Made by a program: the position numbers and the translations under genes. Positions 23,898 through 30,654 of a stretch of 33,018 nucleotides of DNA are shown piece by piece. The notes under the pieces are model-generated. The model was not told the DNA's origin. It did not search any database and saw only the letters and a list, made by a program, of their open reading frames with translations. How positions within the stretch are numbered: position 1 is the first letter of the stretch; each line of letters opens with the position of its first letter. This DNA comes from an uncultured Gammaproteobacteria bacterium (GTDB lineage Bacteria; Pseudomonadota; Gammaproteobacteria; Pseudomonadales; Azotimanducaceae): contig CAJXBG010000039.1 in the NCBI GenBank assembly GCA_913050215.1, forward strand, positions 1 to 33,018, given 5' to 3'.

Positions 23898-25118
23898 CTA
23901 ATGCGCTTCCAGAATCGATTCTAATTTGACGTCCGCAACTTTTTTGTAGGCACTGTCTATCCAGTTCTGCATGATGGCAGGCCCTCTGCCAGTGCCCAGC
24001 TCAAGTTGGGTTTGGTGCAAGATAGGTGAGATACGGTGCACGATGGCAACCATCCCAATATTGAATTCGTGTCTTAGGTCTGGCGCTGGTATTTTGATGC
24101 CTCTCAGATCAAGGGCGGTCCGATAATACTCAATCATTTCGTCCAGTTTTTCACTGGGTGCGTCTGCAGGTATTGCCGTACTAAGGAAATAGGCCAGTTC
24201 GAGTCCGTAGGAACCAGCCATGGTTGTTTGCCAGTCAAGCAGTAACATTTCTCCCGCATCGTCATCGAAGCACAGGTTGTCAACTCGAAAATCTCCGTGC
24301 AGGAGAGTCATGGGTTTTTTTCCCAGACGCTCAGTAAGTCCTACCCCATTTTTTTTCAGCCAGGCATGTAATTTGAGCTGGTCCTCTGTCAGGTTTGCGC
24401 CATTTTCTTTGAGATATTTGTTTGCAGATTGCAGATAGCCCATGTGTACGAGTTTCGCCGACAATTCAACTGGGGTGATCCATGCAAGAGCCTTTAGCGC
24501 CTCGCTACCCCAAAACTGAGCGTGAAGCGTGGCCATAGAATCAAGCGCCATTTTTATATCGTTGGTGCTGCATTTTGCAGATTGATCCCCGAGGCGATAG
24601 TGACTGACATCCTCAATCAATAGTGCATAACGGCGCGGCATAAGCCCGAATATCCATTGAACGATGAGGCCAAAAATAGCGATTGCCCAGATAGGCAGTC
24701 GATGAAGTGCTTTGAGTCTTTCGAGGATAACATCGGGCTCATCGGCCGCGCTCATAACGCCGTAGTAATAGCCGGGTGTGCGTATGTTGAGCTTTTCTTT
24801 GAGTTGGCTATAGAAACGAATCTCTTTCTCGTAGACACCAAGACTTTGGCCCATGACTCGATTTTTAAGAGGCGTTGGTATTTTTAATACCATGGTCTTT
24901 GGTAGCACTGCATCGAAGGACTGTGCCGCAGCATCTGAAGAATAAGTCAGGGAAAGAATCGCAATTTCCCCAAGAAAACCAGTCTCTTCACCCACGACAT
25001 GATGAGTAAAACTAACAACTTCACCCGTCCGGAGGTGACCGCCATCTTTCATCGCCATGGTGAGCCAGTCGGCAGTGATTTCCCCGAGACTGAAAGGTAC
25101 GTCCTTAAGTATCTTCAG
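23898..25118 (-). CDS. APH/EcKinase-like phosphotransferase (APH 2), probable CTG start
   Basis: Kinase-like phosphotransferase with the Brenner motif LLHGDFRVDNLCF and metal-binding LLLDWQ, about 406 residues in the long form. The first ATG is at 25058 and gives 386 residues. The frame continues upstream without a stop to 25140, and that extra part encodes KDVPFSLGEITADWLT, which aligns with the N-termini of APH 1 (PNELTKAWLS) and APH 3 (NDVSPEFLS). Within it the only start-like codon is the CTG at 25118, with AGAGGA about 8 nt upstream. I therefore take 25118 as the likely start, with 25058 as the conservative choice. It follows the luciferase-like gene after 21 nt. A hydrophobic stretch (LPIWAIAIFGLIVQWIFGLM) around residues 125-145 of the long form may bind membrane or a lipid. 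The substrate is unknown. Confidence 0.8.
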   Translation of the reverse strand: MKILKDVPFSLGEITADWLTMAMKDGGHLRTGEVVSFTHHVVGEETGFLGEIAILSLTYSSDAAAQSFDAVLPKTMVLKIPTPLKNRVMGQSLGVYEKEIRFYSQLKEKLNIRTPGYYYGVMSAADEPDVILERLKALHRLPIWAIAIFGLIVQWIFGLMPRRYALLIEDVSHYRLGDQSAKCSTNDIKMALDSMATLHAQFWGSEALKALAWITPVELSAKLVHMGYLQSANKYLKENGANLTEDQLKLHAWLKKNGVGLTERLGKKPMTLLHGDFRVDNLCFDDDAGEMLLLDWQTTMAGSYGLELAYFLSTAIPADAPSEKLDEMIEYYRTALDLRGIKIPAPDLRHEFNIGMVAIVHRISPILHQTQLELGTGRGPAIMQNWIDSAYKKVADVKLESILEAH

Positions 25119-25139
25119 TAGCTTGTCCTCTATTTTTAG

Positions 25140-26012
25140 TTAGCCATTGGCAATAGGCATGATCCGCTCGCTCAATTGATCAAGATTGTCCAGACCATCA
25201 GGTCCGCCAAAAAAGAATGCCGGCACCATGATTCGGTCCACGCCAATCGAAGCCATCTCCTCAACGCCTTGCTCGGGATTCGCCATTTGGGAACCAAAAA
25301 TAGCGCTAAATTCGATTGAAGCTGGATCGCGACCAGCCGCTTCAGCTGCTTGTCTCACACGATCCAGAAGTGCACCTAGTTGCGCTATGTCACCCTCACC
25401 GGGGAAGTAACCATCAGCAATGCGCACTGCGCGAGAGATTGCAGCATCTGAATCACCGCCTACGATGACAGGAATAGATCCATTCACTGGCCTTGGACTG
25501 CAAGTTGCGGGTTCGAAGTCGACAAAGTCGCCGTGATACTCCGCGTGAGGCCCTTGCCACAGTGCGCGCATGGCTTCGATGTATTCATCGTTTCTTGCGC
25601 CACGCTTTTCCCAGGGAACGCCAAGTGCATCGAACTCTTCTTTCATCCAGCCTACTCCCAATCCCAGTTCGACTCGTCCACCTGATAACTGATCGAGGGT
25701 TGCAAGTTCCTTTGCAAGAATCAGCGGATTGCGTTGAGGCACAATTAAAATACAGGTGCCGAGACGAAGCGTGGGCGCCGCCGCAGCTGCGAAAGCCAAC
25801 CAAATCAAAGGATCTGGAATGGGGGTTTCCGGCTCGGCAGGTATTTTCCCGTCGGGGGTGTAAGGATACTTCGATACGATTGAGTCAGGCATGATTACAT
25901 GTTCGCCCCCCCAGACAGATTCGAAACCGGCTGCTTCGGCTCGCTGGCAAAGCGCCAGAGCAGAAGCCCCATCTGTGCTGATACTGCTAGCGAAGGCTAG
26001 TCCTACTTTCAT
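25140..26012 (-). CDS. LLM class (luciferase-like) flavin/F420-dependent oxidoreductase
   Basis: A 290-residue TIM-barrel oxidoreductase of the luciferase-like family, close to the group modelled as TIGR03619. Seen are the N-terminal MKVGLAFASS, the segment AEAAGFESVWGGEHV, LRLGTCILIVPQRNP, the flavin-site block RVELGLGVGWMKEEFDALG and the late SIPVIVGGDSD. Some members use F420 and others FMN, and the sequence does not decide. It probably oxygenates or reduces a pathway intermediate. The ATG at 26012 has AGAGGAAAA upstream. It is the first gene of a two-gene unit with APH 2 and is divergent from APH 3, with operator site 5 between. Confidence 0.85.
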   Translation of the reverse strand: MKVGLAFASSISTDGASALALCQRAEAAGFESVWGGEHVIMPDSIVSKYPYTPDGKIPAEPETPIPDPLIWLAFAAAAAPTLRLGTCILIVPQRNPLILAKELATLDQLSGGRVELGLGVGWMKEEFDALGVPWEKRGARNDEYIEAMRALWQGPHAEYHGDFVDFEPATCSPRPVNGSIPVIVGGDSDAAISRAVRIADGYFPGEGDIAQLGALLDRVRQAAEAAGRDPASIEFSAIFGSQMANPEQGVEEMASIGVDRIMVPAFFFGGPDGLDNLDQLSERIMPIANG

Positions 26013-26325
26013 GTTATTTTCCTCTTCTTATGCTTGAACGCCTGTAAAAATAGACTCATTGATATATTGATCTTCAAATCTGGCTGCCAGATAAAGTGTG
26101 TAGCCAATGCTCATTCTCGCCTGTACGCTGCCGATTACCGGAGGCTAGCAACGACGAGGTTTAATATCTGTTTTCGTTTTGCTATCTTGTGAAACAGTCA
26201 TGTCTGATTGTTTTGTATTTAGCGCTCGATCGAGTTAAAGGTCAAGCGCCCAACAATTTTCAGGCAAACCGAACTTGTAAGTATTGAGTAAATAAACTCG
26301 CTAATCGAAAACTGAAATAGTAATT
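26013..26325. other. 313-bp divergent intergenic region
   Basis: Separates the LLM gene (-) from APH 3 (+) and holds operator site 5 at 26191-26214. No open reading frame with a ribosome site, no RNA gene and no convincing hairpin is seen. Promoters are not obvious: the base pairs that act as -35 at other sites are CTGATT and ATGACT here, without good -10 partners at 17 bp. Confidence 0.6.
26191..26214. promoter_or_regulatory. Operator site 5 (LLM / APH 3 intergenic)
   Basis: Inverted repeat GAAACAGTC, spacer ATGTCT, GATTGTTTT, matching the six-copy consensus at most arm positions. It is 179 bp from the LLM start and 112 bp from the APH 3 start, farther than the other sites. The usual promoter register is not recognisable here. 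Confidence 0.65.
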
Positions 26326-27405
26326 ATGATCCCAGCAAATATAAATGATGTATCTCCTGAGTTTCTTTCTGCCATCTTTGATGTCGAAATCGAATCAATC
26401 GAGGCTAACCAGATAGGTCAGGGGATAGGGCTAATGGGAGACATCTATCGGGTGGGGCTCTCTATTTCGGGTGATCGTCAGGATGTACCTGAAAGTGTGG
26501 TCGTAAAGTTACCCTCTTCCTTTGAAGGTAATCGCACACAGGGTGTGGCCCTCGGCATGTTCGAGGCTGAGATCAGATTCTATGATGAGCTGGCACCCTC
26601 AATACCTGTTGGAATTCCCAAGGCTTACCATACAGATATCAAGCCAGGCACGGCCGATTTTGTGATCGTGATGGAAGATCTGACGCGGTATGAATTGGTC
26701 GGACAAAGTGATGGCATGTCGGTTGAGCAAGCAAACGCGGCGGTCGAGGTGATGGCCAGAATTCACGCTGTGTGGTGGGATAAGGTGACAACACCAGCGC
26801 TTGAATGGATTCCGTCTATGATTAGTGCTCGCATTGAGTATGTTGATCAATTGTTGAAGGAAATTTACCCAGTGTTTGAGAGTGGCTTTGCAAAATATCT
26901 TCCCGCGGGAGGGCTCGAGCTTTATCAGTTATTCGCAGGCAATTATTTGGAAATCAACAAGACGCTTGCTGCGCGTAGTCCTTGGACTTTGGCGCACCAG
27001 GATTATCGTGTCGAGAACCTAATGTTTGCGCCGGGAGAAGCCGTTGTGCTCGACTGGCAAGGCATTGGTCGTGGACCAGGCGCATATGATCTTGCCTATC
27101 TTCTTGGTGGATCCATGGCCATTGACAAAAGGCGAGAACACGAATTGGCGCTGGTGAAAACATATCAATCAACATTAGAAGCCTCCGGTGTTGCTGGTTA
27201 TCCGATGGAAAAATGTTGGGATGACTACGGCCACGCGCAGTTGATGGGAGGGCTTGCGACGGCGATGGTGACAGCTGGCACACTTGATTTGAGTAACGAG
27301 AGAGGTGTTCAGCTGGTTGCGACGATGGCTGAACGTCATATTCAGGCCGCACTTGATCACGATGGTCCTGCGAGGTTGAACGCTATTTTAGCTAATATTC
27401 CCTAG
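26326..27405 (+). CDS. APH/EcKinase-like phosphotransferase (APH 3), variant Brenner motif
   Basis: A 359-residue kinase-fold phosphotransferase. The N-terminus NDVSPEFLSAIF, the loop GQGIGLMGDIYRVGL, the Lys-containing VVVKLPSS, and the hinge FVIVMEDLTRYELVGQSDG match its two paralogs. The Brenner motif reads AHQDYRVENLMF, so HGD is HQD and DN is EN. The catalytic Asp and the metal-binding Asn remain, and VVLDWQ supplies the second metal ligand, so it may still be active. The ATG at 26326 has no strong ribosome site; no better in-frame start is seen. It follows operator site 5 and precedes the carotenoid-oxygenase-like gene by 82 bp. It probably phosphorylates a hydroxylated intermediate. 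Confidence 0.82.
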   Translation: MIPANINDVSPEFLSAIFDVEIESIEANQIGQGIGLMGDIYRVGLSISGDRQDVPESVVVKLPSSFEGNRTQGVALGMFEAEIRFYDELAPSIPVGIPKAYHTDIKPGTADFVIVMEDLTRYELVGQSDGMSVEQANAAVEVMARIHAVWWDKVTTPALEWIPSMISARIEYVDQLLKEIYPVFESGFAKYLPAGGLELYQLFAGNYLEINKTLAARSPWTLAHQDYRVENLMFAPGEAVVLDWQGIGRGPGAYDLAYLLGGSMAIDKRREHELALVKTYQSTLEASGVAGYPMEKCWDDYGHAQLMGGLATAMVTAGTLDLSNERGVQLVATMAERHIQAALDHDGPARLNAILANIP

Positions 27406-27487
27406 ACCGTTAAAGTGATGATATTAAAACAGTATCGTTAGTTTTTATCGGCCAGCGTAAAAATTTAAAATTAAGTAAGGAAAACTT

Positions 27488-28885
27488 ATGTCTACCGCAG
27501 ATGCAATAGTAATTAACAATCCTTTTTTGACAGGAAACAACGAGCCTGTTTATGAAGAGATAACCACCACCGAGTTAGAAGTGATTGGCGAAGTACCTGC
27601 CGATATCTCCGGTAGTTTTTTGCGAACCGGTCCTAATCCCTTCTATGTCCCTGATGAAGAAAAGTATCATATATTCGACGGTGACGGGATGATTCACGGT
27701 GTTAGCTTCAAGGATGGGAAGGCAACCTACCGTAATCGGTTTGTTCAATCAAAAGGGTTAGAGGAAGAGCGCACTAAAGGTGAGTGGATTTATCCCGGAT
27801 TGAACATGCTAGGCGAATACATTGCCAAAGGCGAGGCACCCGGTGTTAAAAACACCGGTAATACTGCAATGGTTTTTCACCAAGGGCAGCTCTATACGAT
27901 GATGGAAGGCGGCACGCCCTACCGTATTTCTTTGCCCGAACTTGAAACGGAGGGAGAGCACGACTTTGACGGTACTGTCACGCATAACTTTACTGCCCAT
28001 CCCAAAGTTGATGCGAAAACCGGCGAGATGATGACTTTTGGTTATGGACTGCAGCCCCCCTTTCTTAGTTATTCTGTCGTGGGAACCGACGGGCGTGCCT
28101 CACATGCGACAGAAATAGCTATCCCTAAGCCTGTGATGATGCATGACTGCGCGATTACTGAAAATTACACTATTTTTCCGGACCTTCCGCTCGTGTTCGA
28201 TTTTGAGAAGATGATGGCTGGAGAAGGTCTGGTTGGATGGGATCCCAGCAACGGCTGTCGGATAGGGATCGTACCTCGTCGCGGAGATGACAGCTCCATC
28301 CGCTGGTTTGAAATCGAAGAAAGTTTTCTTTTCCATGTAGCTAACGCCTTTGAAGAGGGCGATGACGTCGTTTTTCAGGCCTGCAGATCAGATCGTGGCG
28401 GCATCGTGACAGAGGAAGGTGCAGAGGTCAAAGACCAACTGGGACAGCTTCATGAATGGCGCTTCAACATGCGCAGTGGTGCTGTCCAGTCGAGAGCGAT
28501 TGACCGGGAATTTCATTGCGACTTCCCACGAATCAACGACGACTACGTGGGCTACAAGAATCGGTATACCTATGCTGCTCGCTTCAGGGTGGAAGACATG
28601 CCGACGTTCGACGGCGAAATGAAATATGACAATGAAACAGGCGAAATAGAAATGCATTACTTTGGTGATCACGCGGAGTCCGGGGAAGCCGTTTTTGTCC
28701 CCAGGATCGGCTCGACCAAGGAGGATGATGGCTATGTGATTTGTTTTGTTTACGATAGAAATGCCGGTACCAGTGAATGCCAGATTCTTGATGCGCAAAA
28801 CTGGCACGCCGACCCAGTGGCCAAGATTAAAATTCCGCAACGGGTGCCTCATGGTTTTCATGCTGCATGGGTGCCGCACGGTTAA
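27488..28885 (+). CDS. Carotenoid oxygenase family protein (carotenoid/lignostilbene cleavage dioxygenase-like)
   Basis: A 465-residue member of the RPE65/carotenoid-cleavage family, Fe(II) enzymes that cleave C=C double bonds of carotenoids, apocarotenoids or stilbenes with O2. The four His iron ligands are in place: H171 (TAHPKVD), H219 (MMHDCAIT), H283 (LFHVANAFE) and H458 (HGFHAAWV). The N-terminal GSFLRTGPNPFY and DGDGMIHGV are typical propeller blades. The ATG follows AAGGAAAA. No signal peptide is seen, so it is probably cytoplasmic. It lies after APH 3 and before the acyl-CoA ligase. An aldehyde product would need oxidation and CoA activation, and the next gene could supply the latter. 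Substrate: an isoprenoid polyene or a stilbene-type aromatic, undecided. Confidence 0.88.
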   Translation: MSTADAIVINNPFLTGNNEPVYEEITTTELEVIGEVPADISGSFLRTGPNPFYVPDEEKYHIFDGDGMIHGVSFKDGKATYRNRFVQSKGLEEERTKGEWIYPGLNMLGEYIAKGEAPGVKNTGNTAMVFHQGQLYTMMEGGTPYRISLPELETEGEHDFDGTVTHNFTAHPKVDAKTGEMMTFGYGLQPPFLSYSVVGTDGRASHATEIAIPKPVMMHDCAITENYTIFPDLPLVFDFEKMMAGEGLVGWDPSNGCRIGIVPRRGDDSSIRWFEIEESFLFHVANAFEEGDDVVFQACRSDRGGIVTEEGAEVKDQLGQLHEWRFNMRSGAVQSRAIDREFHCDFPRINDDYVGYKNRYTYAARFRVEDMPTFDGEMKYDNETGEIEMHYFGDHAESGEAVFVPRIGSTKEDDGYVICFVYDRNAGTSECQILDAQNWHADPVAKIKIPQRVPHGFHAAWVPHG

Positions 28886-28957
28886 CACCTAAACCCTACT
28901 GTTTGAAAACGCAGGGCTGCTGAATCAACATGTGATAAAAGCGTCAGGATGCAGAAT

Positions 28958-28981
28958 AAAAAAGTCAACTTTGACTGTTTT
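28958..28981. promoter_or_regulatory. Operator site 6 with strong overlapping promoter of the acyl-CoA ligase
   Basis: Inverted repeat AAAAAAGTC, spacer AACTTT, GACTGTTTT. On the plus strand TTGACT (28971-28976) is followed after exactly 17 bp by TATTAT (28994-28999), the best promoter in the window. The ATG at 29044 lies about 39 bp after the expected transcription start. A repressor bound here would block RNA polymerase. Confidence 0.8.
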
Positions 28982-29043
28982 TTTTCATCTAGCTATTATC
29001 CTATTCCAATTAAAAGAACCGATACTTCCACGGAGCACTCGAA

Positions 29044-30585
29044 ATGACCTTTGCGCTGACTTACGCTGAACAAAATCCAGACCAGATCGCCATCAGAGAT
29101 GAGCGCAAGTCATTGCATTGGTCCGAGGTAGACGACGTACTCAATCGAGCAGTGAATGGACTGCGCGCATATGATCTTGGTCCCGATGTAAGAGTTGCAG
29201 TATTTGCAGAAAATTCTGTGGAAACAGCGCTTGCAAACCTTGGCGGACTTGTGGCCGGTGCGTCGGTTGTGCCTGTCAATTTTCATCTTACGGCGGAGGA
29301 AGTGGCTTATATTTTAAGTGATTCTGGCGCTCGTATACTCTTTGTCGGTCCTGAGACCGCTGCTCGAGGTGTCGAGGCAGCGGCAAATTCAGGTGTGCAT
29401 ACGGTTGTTGGTTGGTGCGATGCCGAGGGGGTTTTGGAGTGGAATGGCTGGCTCGCCGGCAATAGCGCTGATCAGCCTGATCACGGCGTGCCACCGAAAC
29501 CGAACCTGTTATATACCTCTGGTACAACAGGTCGCCCGAAAGGTACCGAATTACCGCCAACCATGTTTGCCGGGGGTGAAACTATTGACGAACATCTGGC
29601 GCTTTTCAGAGAAAGAACATTGGCGCGTATCCCCGCCGGTGCTGAGATTGGTGCACAGCTAGTCGTGGGACCCATGTATCACACCGGTCCATTAAGCGCG
29701 ACACGGCAACTGATAGCGGGTGTTCCCTCGGTGATCCTGAGTCGATTCAATGCAGAAAATACGCTGGCTGCGATTGAGCAATTCCAAATCGAATCCACGC
29801 TCATGGTACCCACCCACTTTGTTAGGCTGTTGGCGCTGCCGCAAGACGTGCGGGAAAAATATGACATTAGTTCAATGAAAAGCATCAGTCACACGGGTTC
29901 AAAGTGCCCTGTTGATGTCAAACGGGAGATGATTGAATGGTTCGGGCCGGTTTTTCTGGATGCCTACGGTGCCAGTGAGGTCGGGACAACCTGCATGATT
30001 ACCTCGGAAGAATGGCTGGCACATCCTGGTTCTGTTGGAAAGGCGATACCTCCTTTCACTGCACTGATTCTTGATGATGATGACAATGAACTACCGCCGA
30101 ACACCGAGGGTCGCCTGTTTTTCAAAGATGCAACCGGACGTGGTGTCGTGTACCACAATGATCCGGAGAAGTCGGCAGAGGCGCACATTGCACCCGGTGT
30201 TTTTACGCTTGGTGAGATCGCTTACGTCAATGAAGAAGGCTACGTCTTCATTACAGACAGATTTAGTGACATGGTTGTCTCTGGCGGTGTGAATATCTAT
30301 CCGGCTGAAGCGGAGCAAGTGTTGATAGAGCACCCAGCGGTATTAGATGTGGCCTGTATCGGCGTGCCGAACAAAGACATGGGTGAGGAATTAAAAGGGC
30401 TTGTTATTCCTAAGCCTGACGAAGCCTTGCCATCTGCGGATGCAATGGTTGCCTGGTGCCGTGAAAGATTGTCACATTATAAGTGTCCGAGAACGCTCGA
30501 ATATGTTGAGGATCTTGGGCGCAACACGATGGGCAAAATTAATAAGCGCAAACTGCGTGCGCCATACTGGCAGAATGTCGATTGA
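29044..30585 (+). CDS. Acyl-CoA synthetase / AMP-dependent ligase
   Basis: Class I adenylate-forming ligase of 513 residues, activating a carboxylic acid to its CoA thioester via an acyl-adenylate. Motifs: A3 P-loop YTSGTTGRPKG (157-167), A5 YGASEVG, A7/A8 TDRFSDMVVSGGVNIYPAE, and the A10 lysine in GKINKRKLR near the C-terminus. GGVNIYP is typical of fatty/aryl acid ligases rather than nonribosomal peptide adenylation domains. GGAG lies about 8 nt before the ATG. It is expressed alone from the promoter at operator site 6 and ends at the bidirectional terminator. The substrate is probably a carboxylate made by the oxidative part of the cluster, which then feeds the MaoC pair. Chain or ring preference is not readable. 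Confidence 0.92.
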   Translation: MTFALTYAEQNPDQIAIRDERKSLHWSEVDDVLNRAVNGLRAYDLGPDVRVAVFAENSVETALANLGGLVAGASVVPVNFHLTAEEVAYILSDSGARILFVGPETAARGVEAAANSGVHTVVGWCDAEGVLEWNGWLAGNSADQPDHGVPPKPNLLYTSGTTGRPKGTELPPTMFAGGETIDEHLALFRERTLARIPAGAEIGAQLVVGPMYHTGPLSATRQLIAGVPSVILSRFNAENTLAAIEQFQIESTLMVPTHFVRLLALPQDVREKYDISSMKSISHTGSKCPVDVKREMIEWFGPVFLDAYGASEVGTTCMITSEEWLAHPGSVGKAIPPFTALILDDDDNELPPNTEGRLFFKDATGRGVVYHNDPEKSAEAHIAPGVFTLGEIAYVNEEGYVFITDRFSDMVVSGGVNIYPAEAEQVLIEHPAVLDVACIGVPNKDMGEELKGLVIPKPDEALPSADAMVAWCRERLSHYKCPRTLEYVEDLGRNTMGKINKRKLRAPYWQNVD

Positions 30586-30613
30586 GGATGCGGCAATCGA
30601 ATAAATTATAAGC

Positions 30614-30645
30614 AAAAAAAAGCCCGGCAGAACCGGGCTTTTTTT
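30614..30645. terminator. Bidirectional intrinsic terminator
   Basis: Stem AGCCCGG (30621-30627) and CCGGGCT (30633-30639) with a CAGAA loop, an A-run before it and a T-run after it. It lies between the convergent acyl-CoA ligase (+) and TonB receptor (-) genes and can end both transcripts. Confidence 0.93.
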
Positions 30646-30654
30646 CTTACAAGT

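Noticed and set aside
27441-27464. AAAACAGTA-like half site upstream of the carotenoid-oxygenase gene
   Set aside because: One arm is similar but the other (GTTTTTATC) does not match GACTGTTTT.
28388-28888. 166-residue antisense ORF over the carotenoid-oxygenase gene
   Set aside because: It lies wholly opposite a gene with all catalytic residues and has no family features or ribosome site.
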